From assembly GCA_003223595.1 (NCBI GenBank), contig QHVR01000331.1:1-13239 (forward strand): a DNA stretch of 13,239 nt, written 5' to 3'. This document shows, one piece after another, positions 7,661 through 13,239 of the stretch. The notes beneath the pieces are model-generated. The model searched no databases, was not told where the DNA came from, and saw nothing but the letters and a program-made list of their open reading frames with translations. This stretch comes from Acidobacteriota bacterium (lineage in GTDB: Bacteria > Acidobacteriota > Terriglobia > Terriglobales > Acidobacteriaceae). Made by a program: the position numbers and the translations under genes. Within the stretch, counting starts at the first letter, position 1; every line of letters starts with the position of its first letter.

Positions 7661-7939
7661 ATGGATAGCTGGAAAAAGGCGGCCGTACTCGGGTGCATTA
7701 CAGGAGGGGCGCTCTTGTTTATGAAGAAGCGCTATGCGGCAGGAGTTTTGGCTACGGGGGCAGGCCTGGCCGTCCTCGCCTCCGAGTATCCTGAAAAGTT
7801 TGAGCAAGTGCGCAAGGCATTGCCGGATTATTTCGACAGGGGCATGCAGGTGATGGAAATGGCTGGCAAAGCGGGCAAGCGCATTAGCGAAGCTGCCGGT
7901 CGCAGTGCCGCGGATGCCTGGGATGAAATCGGCGGCTGA
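7661..7939 (+). CDS. Small membrane protein of unknown function
   Basis: A 92-residue protein I cannot assign to a named family. Residues about 7-21 and 25-41 are hydrophobic and rich in glycine and alanine, with a short basic turn (MKKRY) between them, suggesting a two-helix membrane hairpin. The remaining half (43-92) is amphipathic and predicted helical, with several lysines and acidic residues, and should lie on one face of the membrane. The start is supported by GGGGG 5 nt upstream. The gene is divergent from the secreted peptidase and nearly meets the minus-strand SufT-like gene (12 nt between stops). It reads as a genuine gene because of its membrane hairpin, ribosome binding site and fit between neighbours, but no function should be inferred from its position. 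Confidence 0.7.
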   Translation: MDSWKKAAVLGCITGGALLFMKKRYAAGVLATGAGLAVLASEYPEKFEQVRKALPDYFDRGMQVMEMAGKAGKRISEAAGRSAADAWDEIGG

Positions 7940-7951
7940 TGTGTAGAATCC

Positions 7952-8269
7952 CTACTCCATTCCCAGCTGCTTGCGGGCCTCAGGACTGAGGCGCTCAGGT
8001 GTCCACGGTGGAGTCCAGACCACGTTCACCGCAACGTTGCGAATTCCCGGCAACTGTTCCAGACGCGATTTTACCTGCATGCTGATGTTGACATGCTCAG
8101 GGCATCCCTGGGCCGTCAGGGTCATGTCCACCGACACGTCTTGCTTTTCAGTCTCGGCAGGGGTGAAGTCCACTTTGTAGATCAAACCGAGATCCACGAT
8201 GTTGACCGGGATCTCCGGATCGTAGCAACTCTTTAAGGCACTCAGGACATCTTGTTCCGTGACCGGCAT
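7952..8269 (-). CDS. MIP18/SufT-like (DUF59) iron-sulfur assembly protein
   Basis: A 105-residue single-domain protein of the DUF59/MIP18 family, which includes SufT, PaaD and eukaryotic CIA2 and acts in maturation of iron-sulfur proteins. The motif DPEIPVNIVDLGLIY (17-31) and the segment MTLTAQGCPEH (49-59) with the conserved Cys56 are clear, as is the C-terminal VWTPPWTPERLSPEARKQLG (84-103) typical of stand-alone bacterial members. Length is normal. The start at 8269 has AGGAG about 9-10 nt upstream on the minus strand. It is divergent from the 245-aa membrane protein gene (79 nt between starts), and no other Suf/Isc gene is in the window. Which iron-sulfur proteins it serves cannot be told. 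Family assignment is firm; 'SufT' in the strict sense is not proven, since there is no suf operon around it. Confidence 0.9.
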   Translation of the reverse strand: MPVTEQDVLSALKSCYDPEIPVNIVDLGLIYKVDFTPAETEKQDVSVDMTLTAQGCPEHVNISMQVKSRLEQLPGIRNVAVNVVWTPPWTPERLSPEARKQLGME

Positions 8270-8348
8270 TTCACTGGCTCCTGGCTTCAGTGTACAACGG
8301 ATACGCTGAGCCTGGGCTGAGTCGGACGTCGTCTGATAAATTCACTGC

Positions 8349-9086
8349 ATGTTGAGCTCCGAAACCAAACAAAGAATCCGGCTGGCGCTTTGGTTTTTGC
8401 TGGCGATCGCTACTGCTCGCGCGGGATACATTTTGTACCAGCGCCACCAGGACCGCGTCGCGGTCGAGAAACAGCACCAGGCCCGCAACGTCGGATATTC
8501 GAATCCCGATTATTACGTCAGTCCGAAGAAGCTCTATCCCTACGATCTCAAAACAGCGCGACAATTGACGCAGCAACCGGAGTGGGTTAAAGAGGGCTAT
8601 CGCTACACCTATTATCCGTACGACCCGGCAAGCAAGCGCGTCCAATTCGGACATGACGCAGGACTGCTCGGACCCATCGAAAAGGTATCCATCACCGATG
8701 TTGTGACGGCGACTGCGCCGACGGGTGCGCAAAAACGCCAGGTCATGGCTGTGTTCCAGAAGGATGGCAAGAACTATGCGGTACCGATCGGCTACGAAGC
8801 GGACGGCGAATACAAGATCTATTCGGATGAGATGTTCTATATCGAGGATCCGCATCAGTTGTATAAGCACTGGCCCGCAGATGTCTGGCAGGCGGTGGAA
8901 CAACACCAGGTAAAGCCGGGCATGAACGAAATGCAGGCGGTTTTCGCTATCGGGATGGGCCGACCCGATGCCGGCAGCAGTTCCGACGAAAAGACAGTGC
9001 ATTACCCCAACGGAGGCAAGCCGCTGGTGGTTGTTTATCACGGCGACAAGGCGGCCGCAATCAAGCCTGACTCGGCGGGATCGTAA
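8349..9086 (+). CDS. Membrane-anchored protein with BamE/SmpA-like C-terminal domain
   Basis: A 245-residue protein that I do not recognise as a named gene. The N-terminus (about 11-31: ALWFLLAIATARAGYILYQ) is a single uncleaved membrane anchor or signal anchor; no lipobox cysteine is present. A middle region (50-175) is rich in Tyr, Asp and Pro and includes PEWVKEGYRYTYYPYDP (78-94). The end, about 184-238 (VKPGMNEMQAVFAIGMGRPD followed by KPLVVVYHGDKAAAI), follows the SmpA/BamE pattern 'kpGMt..qV...lG.P......y.ngk.lvv.f.dgkv', so this part may adopt that small alpha-beta fold. BamE is a lipoprotein of the outer-membrane assembly machine, but the resemblance is only at domain level and no assembly function is claimed. 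No good ribosome binding site precedes the ATG. The gene ends 132 nt before the his leader peptide. Confidence 0.75.
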   Translation: MLSSETKQRIRLALWFLLAIATARAGYILYQRHQDRVAVEKQHQARNVGYSNPDYYVSPKKLYPYDLKTARQLTQQPEWVKEGYRYTYYPYDPASKRVQFGHDAGLLGPIEKVSITDVVTATAPTGAQKRQVMAVFQKDGKNYAVPIGYEADGEYKIYSDEMFYIEDPHQLYKHWPADVWQAVEQHQVKPGMNEMQAVFAIGMGRPDAGSSSDEKTVHYPNGGKPLVVVYHGDKAAAIKPDSAGS

Positions 9087-9181
9087 ATGTCTTGAAGTGG
9101 CCGTTAAGCGAAGCGACCATTGAATTCACATTTGCGATTAGACCTATCCAAAAAACGATTGCACGGTGGCGCTGAAATTTG

Positions 9182-9211
9182 TTGACGGTTCCGCGCGTGC
9201 AACCGTAATCT
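9182..9211 (+). promoter_or_regulatory. Candidate his operon promoter
   Basis: TTGACG (9182-9187) matches the -35 consensus at five of six positions. An 18-nt spacer leads to TAATCT (9206-9211), a poor -10 (17-nt spacing would give GTAATC). Transcription from here would start near 9217-9219, almost on the leader ATG. ACGGTT (9185-9190) and AACCGT (9201-9206) form an inverted repeat across the spacer, and CGTGCAA (9196-9202) can also pair with TTGCACG (9159-9165), so an operator is conceivable. Placement is tentative. Confidence 0.3.
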
Positions 9212-9218
9212 GAATGCG

Positions 9219-9305
9219 ATGCAATCTCACCGTCATCACGGCAATCATCATCATCACGCCCATGGCGCGTCGGCGGGAGTCCACCTGAGATTGCAGAGTT
9301 CATAG
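9219..9305 (+). CDS. hisL: His operon leader peptide (histidine-rich)
   Basis: A 28-codon open frame: ATG at 9219, TAG at 9303-9305. The first 16 residues read MQSHRHHGNHHHHAHG; a ninth histidine lies at position 22. Eight of residues 4-15 are histidine, including four consecutive codons at 9246-9257. Such a run immediately before a his operon is the hallmark of a ribosome-sensing attenuator, as in the hisL leader of enteric bacteria: the ribosome stalls at the His codons when charged tRNA-His is scarce. The peptide itself is expected to have no other job. No Shine-Dalgarno sequence is visible, and a second ATG at 9214 opens another frame, so initiation may be weak or leaderless. The leader stop lies 23 nt before the terminator stem. 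I am confident in the role; the exact start codon is less certain. Confidence 0.85.
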   Translation: MQSHRHHGNHHHHAHGASAGVHLRLQSS

Positions 9306-9366
9306 CCAAGCACTTATCAGGAAATCAGGCCCGCTGAAGCGAAATGCTCAGCGGGCTTTTTCTTTT
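9220..9366 (+). promoter_or_regulatory. His operon transcription attenuator (alternative RNA pairings)
   Basis: Four segments pair in mutually exclusive ways. Segment 1 (TGCAATCTCA, 9220-9229) is a perfect 10-bp complement of TGAGATTGCA (9286-9295). Segment 2 (TCGGCGGG, 9270-9277, plus CCTGA, 9284-9288) pairs with segment 3 (CCCGCTGA, 9330-9337, plus TCAGG, 9325-9329): 13 bp including one G-U, with a 6-nt bulge. Segment 3 also forms the 5' arm of the terminator with segment 4 (9348-9356). Stalling on the His codons would hide segment 1 and allow 2:3, the antiterminator. Translation to the leader stop would cover segment 2 and allow the 3:4 terminator; with no translation, 1:2 forms and the terminator again wins. 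This is the classic layout, read here by hand without energy calculation. Confidence 0.75.
9329..9366 (+). terminator. Attenuator terminator before hisI
   Basis: GCCCGCTGA (9329-9337) pairs perfectly with TCAGCGGGC (9348-9356). The loop can be tightened by GC/GC pairs at 9339-9340 and 9346-9347. The stem is followed by TTTTTCTTTT (9357-9366). It is a strong intrinsic terminator lying 11 nt before the hisI start codon, where it makes sense only as a regulated (attenuation) terminator or as the end of the upstream gene's transcript. The His-rich leader favours the former. Confidence 0.9.
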
Positions 9367-9377
9367 CCGGGGGACCA

Positions 9378-9740
9378 TTGATCAACGAACTTGATTTCGA
9401 CAAGATGAGCGGTTTGCTTCCGGCCATCGTTCAGGACTCGCAGAACGGAGATGTTCTCATGGTGGGTTTCATGAATCGCGAGGCACTGGACCTGACGCTG
9501 CAGAACGGCTACGTCACGTTTTTCAGCCGCACGCGCAACACGCTCTGGACCAAGGGCGAGAGCTCCGGCAACCGTTTGCGAGTGATTTCTGCATGCACCG
9601 ATTGTGACCGTGACACCCTTCTGCTCCGCGTGGAAGTGGAAGGTGCAGGAGTAGTTTGCCATCGCGGAACGCGCTCCTGCTTCACTGAACTGCTTCCAGT
9701 ACCAACAACCGAGCCCGTTGCTTCGAGGGAGTCGCGATGA
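9378..9740 (+). CDS. hisI: Phosphoribosyl-AMP cyclohydrolase
   Basis: A 120-residue monofunctional HisI, which opens the adenine ring of phosphoribosyl-AMP in the third step of histidine synthesis. Typical features are VLMVGFMNREAL (26-37), LWTKGESSGN (56-65), the metal-binding TDCDRDTLLLRV (74-85; Asp75, Asp77 and Asp79 for Mg) and CHRGTRSCF (94-102). Cys76, Cys94 and Cys101 should bind the catalytic zinc. There is no fused HisE (phosphoribosyl-ATP pyrophosphohydrolase) domain, so that enzyme must be encoded elsewhere. The start is TTG at 9378, with GGGGGA just upstream (9369-9374). This binding site follows the terminator T-run directly, so the gene is expressed only if transcription passes the attenuator. 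Its TGA overlaps the hisG ATG by 4 nt (ATGA), suggesting translational coupling. First gene of the operon. Confidence 0.95.
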   Translation: MINELDFDKMSGLLPAIVQDSQNGDVLMVGFMNREALDLTLQNGYVTFFSRTRNTLWTKGESSGNRLRVISACTDCDRDTLLLRVEVEGAGVVCHRGTRSCFTELLPVPTTEPVASRESR

Positions 9741-10438
9741 AGCTACGGATCGGAATCCCGAAAGGCAGCCTGCAGGAGGCCACGCTGCAGTTGTTCGCCC
9801 GGGCCGGACTCCCCGCCTATACCAACGGCCGCTCGTATTTTGCTACTACGGCGGACCCGGAGATCGATTGCATGCTGATCCGAGCGCAAGAGATGGCGCG
9901 CTACGTCGAGCATGGTGCCATCGACGCCGGCCTCACGGGTCTCGATTGGGTGATCGAGAGCGGTTTGGAAGTGGCCACAGTCAGCGATTTGATCTACGCC
10001 AAGCGAAGCCGCGGCAAGGTTCGCTGGGTCCTCGCCGTGCCCGAAGACTCACCAGCGCAAAGCGCAGAGGATCTCTCCGGGTGCATCATCGCCACCGAAC
10101 TGGTGAAGGTCACGCGGGATTACTTTCAGAAAAAGAATGTGGATGTGCGTGTCGAGTTTTCCTGGGGCGCAACCGAAGTGAAGCCGCCCATGCTGGCCGA
10201 TGCGATCGTGGAAGTTACGGAAACCGGAAGCTCACTGAAGGCGAATCGGTTACGTATCCTGGAAACCGTTCTGCAGTCGAATACGCAACTGATCGCCAAT
10301 AAGTGCTCTTACGCAGATCGGGAAAAGCGCCGCAAGATCGAAAATCTGGCTCTCATGCTGCAGGGCGCGATGGAAGCCCAGGACCGGGTTGGCCTCATGT
10401 GTTGCCAGCGCTGCAGAAGCCTACGATCTCCCATCTGA
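9737..10438 (+). CDS. hisG: ATP phosphoribosyltransferase, frameshifted and truncated at the C-terminus
   Basis: HisG condenses ATP and PRPP in the first, committed step of histidine synthesis. The 233-residue product shows the two catalytic domains intact: MKLRIGIPKGSL (1-12), GLTGLDWV (65-72), ATELVKVTRDYF (119-130) and the PRPP loop DAIVEVTETGSSLKANRL (155-172). After QDRVGLM (about 215-221) the frame changes and ends in an unrelated tail (CCQRCRSLRSPI). In the -1 frame from 10399 the expected C-terminal domain continues (VLPALQKPTISHL... to ...EGIVEYPLNKVVL), ending with TGA at 10564-10566. Compared with long-form HisG (about 290-300 residues, remembered from E. coli), 12-13 residues are missing at the junction, so a deletion of about 37 or 40 nt is likelier than a one-base error. 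The catalytic core resembles the short HisG form, but no hisZ is seen. Activity is uncertain; loss of histidine feedback control is possible. Assembly error is an alternative. Confidence 0.85.
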   Translation: MKLRIGIPKGSLQEATLQLFARAGLPAYTNGRSYFATTADPEIDCMLIRAQEMARYVEHGAIDAGLTGLDWVIESGLEVATVSDLIYAKRSRGKVRWVLAVPEDSPAQSAEDLSGCIIATELVKVTRDYFQKKNVDVRVEFSWGATEVKPPMLADAIVEVTETGSSLKANRLRILETVLQSNTQLIANKCSYADREKRRKIENLALMLQGAMEAQDRVGLMCCQRCRSLRSPI

Positions 10439-10566
10439 GCGACGACGATTGGGTGGCGGTGAACACCATCATAGATGAGAGCGCAGCCTGGGATGTAATT
10501 CCTCGCCTCAAGGAAGCTCGCGCCGAAGGCATTGTTGAATATCCCTTGAACAAGGTGGTCCTGTGA
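10399..10566 (+). pseudogene. hisG: Out-of-frame 3' remnant of hisG (regulatory domain)
   Basis: Read in the frame starting GTG at 10399, this stretch encodes 55 residues that match the C-terminal ACT-like, histidine-binding domain of long-form HisG: LPALQKPTISHLSDDDWVAV, then IPRLKEARAEGIVEYPLNKVVL. It has no stop codons and retains coding character up to TGA (10564-10566), which overlaps the hisD ATG as an intact operon junction should. This argues that the lesion is recent or artefactual. With the frame broken, this domain would not be made unless ribosomes shift by -1. Confidence 0.75.
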
Positions 10567-11804
10567 TGCGGATGCTGTCCGGATCTGAAGCTTCCGAAAT
10601 GATCGAGCGCGTCGCTGCGCGCGGACAGCAGGTTGGCCCTGCCGAGAACCAGGCACAACGCATTGTGAATGAAGTGCGCCAAAATGGGGATTCGGCGCTG
10701 AGACGCTTTGCCGAGCAGTGGGATGGATTGCGCCCCCAAGACCCCTTAAGGGTCTCGAACCAGGAACTCGCTAGTGCGCGACGAGCGTTGCCTGCTCCTC
10801 TCCGGAAATCCATAACGCAATCGGCTGACAACATTCGGCGCTTTTGCGAAATGCAGAAACCTCGCTCGTGGACCCGAACCAGGCTGGGAATTACTGTGGG
10901 CCAAATCGTCACGCCCCTGGAGTCGGTCGGCTGCTACATTCCGGGTGGACGCTATCCGTTGCTTTCTACCGTTCTGATGACGGTGATCCCGGCCCAGATC
11001 GCAGGGGTGAAGGAAATTCGAGTCGTCTCCCCGAATCCGTCACAAGAGGTCTTGGGCGTTGCGGCCATGCTCGGTATCCGAGAGTTTTACCGCATTGGTG
11101 GAGCACAAGCGATCGCCGCCCTCGCCTACGGCACGGAGAGTATTCCGCGGGTGCAGAAAATCGTTGGTCCCGGAAATGCCTACGTCACGGCAGCCAAGAG
11201 ACTCGTTGCGTTTGATTGCGCGATTGACTTCCTCGCGGGCCCGACCGAAGCTGTCATCCTGAGCGACCGCGGCAAGCCGGAATTCATAGCGTCTGACTTG
11301 ATTGCCCAGGCCGAGCATGATGTGGATGCGCTCGTGCTTTTCATTACCACCTCGCGAAAGCTGGCGCAAGCTGTGGTTCGAATCCTGGAATCCCTGCCGC
11401 AGGGGAATACAACAGCGCAGGCTTCTTTGGAGAAGGGGGCCGTTTTTCTTGCTTCCTCAAAGGCGCAGGCTCGCGACTGGGCAAATCGCGTGGCCTCGGA
11501 ACACATCACCGTGGATGAGGAATATGCGCCATGCATTCAAAATGCCGGCTCCATTTTCGTAGGCGATTATTCTGCACAAGCTGCCGGCGACTACGCTTCT
11601 GGTCCGAATCATGTGCTGCCTACGGCTGGACAGGCCCGGTTCCGCGGAGGCTTGAGCGTGCTCGATTTTGTGAAAATCATTTCAGTGCAGAAACTCTCTC
11701 GTCGTGGTTTGCGGAGCATTGCCCCGGCGATTGAGTGTCTTGCTACAGCAGAAGGTTTACAGGGGCACGCGGATTCCATTCGAGTGAGGCGCGCCGATGC
11801 TTAA
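10566..11804 (+). CDS. hisD: Histidinol dehydrogenase
   Basis: A 412-residue HisD, which carries out the last two oxidations from histidinol to histidine with NAD+ and zinc. Family landmarks in order are GCYIPGGRYPLLSTVLM (122-138), GGAQAIAALAYGT (178-190), KIVGPGNAYVTAAKR (198-212), DFLAGPTE (221-228), AQAEHD (247-252), SEHITV (311-316), AAGDYASGPNHVLPT (339-353) and EGLQGHADSIRVR (396-408). By homology the zinc ligands should be Gln248, His251, Asp342 and His401, with Glu312 and His313 catalytic. The ATG at 10566 is preferred over the in-frame GTG at 10563: AAGGTGG (about 10552-10558) lies 7 nt before it and it overlaps the original hisG TGA by one base (TGATG). Because hisG translation now stops at 10438, coupling to hisD may be weakened. 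It overlaps hisC by 8 nt. Confidence 0.97.
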   Translation: MRMLSGSEASEMIERVAARGQQVGPAENQAQRIVNEVRQNGDSALRRFAEQWDGLRPQDPLRVSNQELASARRALPAPLRKSITQSADNIRRFCEMQKPRSWTRTRLGITVGQIVTPLESVGCYIPGGRYPLLSTVLMTVIPAQIAGVKEIRVVSPNPSQEVLGVAAMLGIREFYRIGGAQAIAALAYGTESIPRVQKIVGPGNAYVTAAKRLVAFDCAIDFLAGPTEAVILSDRGKPEFIASDLIAQAEHDVDALVLFITTSRKLAQAVVRILESLPQGNTTAQASLEKGAVFLASSKAQARDWANRVASEHITVDEEYAPCIQNAGSIFVGDYSAQAAGDYASGPNHVLPTAGQARFRGGLSVLDFVKIISVQKLSRRGLRSIAPAIECLATAEGLQGHADSIRVRRADA

Positions 11805-12879
11805 GGCCAGAGAGGCCGTCCTGAGCACGCCATCGTACCATCCACCTCTGGCTGGTCGGGTTGGACTACGTCTCGATTTCAATGAGAACACCGACAGCTG
11901 CTCGCCCCGCGTGCTTCGCCGATTGCAGCGCGTTGGTTCCCAGGACCTTGCGAAATATCCTGAGCGCGAGCCGGTGGAAGAGATTACCGCAGATTTCTTG
12001 AAGGTGAAACGCAATGAAGTTCTGCTGACGAATGGCGTAGACGAAGCGATTCACTTGCTTTGCCAAACCTACCTCGACCCAGGCGACGAAGCCATCATTG
12101 TCGTTCCTACTTACTCCATGTACGCCATCTACACCAAGGCAGCCGGAGGGGAACTGATCCGGGTTCGGGCTGCAGAGGATTTCAGCTTCCCGCTTACAGC
12201 GGTGATGAAGGCTGTCACATCGCGAACGCGTCTGATTGCCCTCGCCAATCCCAACAACCCCACAGGCAGTGTCGTATCAAACGATGAAATGCTCGCTTTG
12301 GCCCACGCTGCGCCCCAAGCCGCATTGCTCGTCGATGAAGCCTATTTTGAGTTCTATGGGACAACGATCCTGGAGCGGCGCCGCGAAGCTGCAAATGTGT
12401 TTGTGGCACGTACGTTTTCGAAAGCTTATGGTATGGCGGGTCTGAGGCTGGGTGTTTTAATCGGCGATGGAGAACAAATGCGAGTTTTGCGCGGGGTCAG
12501 TTCCCCTTACAACGTGAATGCTCTCGCGCTGGCTTGCTTACCGGAAGCACTGGCGGATCAATCCTACGTCGCGGAGTATGTGGCAGAAGTGCTCGAAGGT
12601 CGGCAGCGGCTGGAACATGCATTAGAAGAGCGCGGTGTCCAATTCTGGCCCAGCCGAGGTAATTTCGTGCTCATGCGTGCGGGGCATTCGAAAATGGATG
12701 CTGCGCTCTTCTCAGAGCAGATGCGGAACGAAGGCATTCTGGTCCGCGACCGGTCAGCCGACGAGGGCTGCGAAGGTTGCGTCCGCATCACGATCGGCCG
12801 GCGCGAGCACGTCACTCGATTGCTGCAAACACTAGCTCTTGATCAACTTGCCGGTACGCAAGGAGCCTGGCGCCGATGA
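11797..12879 (+). CDS. hisC: Histidinol-phosphate aminotransferase
   Basis: A 360-residue HisC, a class I/II PLP enzyme that transaminates imidazole acetol phosphate to histidinol phosphate. Features are the substrate region LDFNENTDSCSP (26-37), LTNGVDEAI (77-85), NPNNPTG (151-157, Asn154 near the cofactor), VDEAYFEF (179-186, Asp180 to the pyridine nitrogen), TFSKAYGMAGLRLG (206-219, Lys209 forming the aldimine and Arg217 binding phosphate) and VRITIG (329-334, Arg330 for the substrate carboxylate or phosphate). Length and order are normal. The ATG lies inside the end of hisD (8-nt overlap), which is common in tightly coupled operons. A short C-terminal extension (LAGTQGAWRR) carries the hisB ribosome binding site. 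Aromatic aminotransferase activity as a side function is possible, as in other HisC enzymes, but is not shown here. Confidence 0.96.
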   Translation: MLKAREAVLSTPSYHPPLAGRVGLRLDFNENTDSCSPRVLRRLQRVGSQDLAKYPEREPVEEITADFLKVKRNEVLLTNGVDEAIHLLCQTYLDPGDEAIIVVPTYSMYAIYTKAAGGELIRVRAAEDFSFPLTAVMKAVTSRTRLIALANPNNPTGSVVSNDEMLALAHAAPQAALLVDEAYFEFYGTTILERRREAANVFVARTFSKAYGMAGLRLGVLIGDGEQMRVLRGVSSPYNVNALALACLPEALADQSYVAEYVAEVLEGRQRLEHALEERGVQFWPSRGNFVLMRAGHSKMDAALFSEQMRNEGILVRDRSADEGCEGCVRITIGRREHVTRLLQTLALDQLAGTQGAWRR

Positions 12880-13239
12880 GGAAGGGAACCATACACCGCG
12901 TGAGCAAGGAAACGCAGATTCAGCTGTCCTTGACCATCGAGGGACGCGGCCGCTATGAGGTGTCCACCGGCATAGGTTTCTTCGACCACATGCTGGAGTT
13001 GTTTGCCCATCATGGCGGATTCGATTTGAAGCTCAAGGCCAACGGCGATCTGCATGTCGACCAGCACCACACGGTCGAGGACGTGGGCATCGTACTTGGC
13101 CAGGCCTTCGATAAGGCTCTGGGCAGCAAACGCGGCATTCTGCGAGCCGGATATTTCCTGATGCCCATGGACGAAACTATGGGCATGGCCGCAGTGGATT
13201 TCTGTGGGCGAACCGCCGCTGTGGTGGATACGAAAGTGA
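12876..13239 (+). CDS. hisB: Imidazoleglycerol-phosphate dehydratase, N-terminal part
   Basis: The first 121 codons of HisB are present; the gene runs off the window (the family is usually about 195-200 residues for the monofunctional form). It dehydrates imidazoleglycerol phosphate to imidazole acetol phosphate, the substrate of HisC. The start (MRKGTIHRVSKETQIQLSL) and the manganese-binding motifs GFFDHMLELFAHHGGFD and DQHHTVEDVGIVLGQA are diagnostic, followed by YFLMPMDE. There is no N-terminal histidinol-phosphatase domain as in enteric HisB, so histidinol phosphate must be dephosphorylated by another protein. AAGGAG at 12860-12865 lies 10 nt before the ATG, which overlaps the hisC stop as ATGA. 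The rest of the operon (hisH, hisA, hisF and perhaps hisE) presumably continues beyond the window; this is inference. Confidence 0.95.
   Translation, partial: MRKGTIHRVSKETQIQLSLTIEGRGRYEVSTGIGFFDHMLELFAHHGGFDLKLKANGDLHVDQHHTVEDVGIVLGQAFDKALGSKRGILRAGYFLMPMDETMGMAAVDFCGRTAAVVDTKV

Noticed and set aside
8271..9041. 256-codon open frame on the minus strand opposite the 245-aa membrane protein
   Set aside because: It lies antisense to the plus-strand frame, which shows a membrane anchor and a BamE-like motif; the antisense translation shows no recognisable family features.
9214..9288. Alternative leader frame from ATG 9214, rich in Ile and Thr (24 codons ending in TGA)
   Set aside because: CAT/CAC repeats read one base earlier give ATC/ACG (Ile/Thr) automatically. 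The downstream operon makes histidine, so the His frame is the meaningful one.
9061..9309. 82-codon minus-strand open frame across the his leader region
   Set aside because: Its Asp-rich stretch (DDDDCRDD) is simply the antisense of the His codons, and the region is explained by the attenuator.
10394..10405. Programmed -1 ribosomal frameshift in hisG
   Set aside because: No slippery heptamer or downstream hairpin is evident, and even a -1 shift would leave about 12-13 conserved residues missing, so deletion or assembly error fits better.

Overview
The window looks like a bacterial chromosome segment of about 55-60% G+C, densely coded, with no insertion sequences, CRISPR arrays, tRNA or rRNA genes. 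The protein set suggests a soil-type Acidobacteriota (Terriglobia/Koribacter-like). The pointers are a DUF4118/multi-PAS sigma54 activator, a P1-family peptidase, small conserved membrane proteins, and a his operon beginning hisI-hisG-hisD-hisC-hisB. This assignment is inference from remembered family distribution, not from a search.

Left part (1-2600): the 3' end of a CoA-acylating methylmalonate-semialdehyde dehydrogenase gene is followed by a class III omega-aminotransferase gene. Together they fit catabolism of beta-alanine or a similar omega-amino acid to acetyl- or propionyl-CoA. The gap between them carries a 65-nt palindrome built of 10-nt 'ATCCGTG' units. A rho-independent terminator closes the pair. 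A convergent gene encodes a small CoA-binding (YccU-type) protein.

Middle (2600-9090): a ~400-nt intergenic region contains a perfect 16-nt palindrome of CRP type (TGTGA-N6-TCACA). It is followed by a very large one-component regulator: DUF4118-like membrane domain, five PAS domains, sigma54 AAA+ domain with GAFTSA in place of GAFTGA, and a Fis-type HTH. After it come a convergent exported DmpA/P1 peptidase, a 92-aa small membrane protein, a MIP18/SufT-like Fe-S assembly protein on the minus strand, and a 245-aa membrane-anchored protein with a BamE/SmpA-like C-terminus.

Right part (9090-13239): the start of a histidine biosynthesis operon (hisI, hisG, hisD, hisC, hisB partial), with genes overlapping by 1-8 nt. 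In front of hisI lies what reads as a complete transcription attenuator: a 28-codon leader peptide with nine histidines (eight within 12 residues), and three mutually exclusive RNA pairings that end in a strong terminator 11 nt before the hisI start. In addition, hisG appears to have lost about 37-40 nt near the start of its C-terminal regulatory domain. The reading frame shifts there, leaving a 233-aa protein that keeps the catalytic core but loses the histidine-sensing domain, unless the lesion is an assembly error. The attenuator and the hisG lesion are the two most notable observations.
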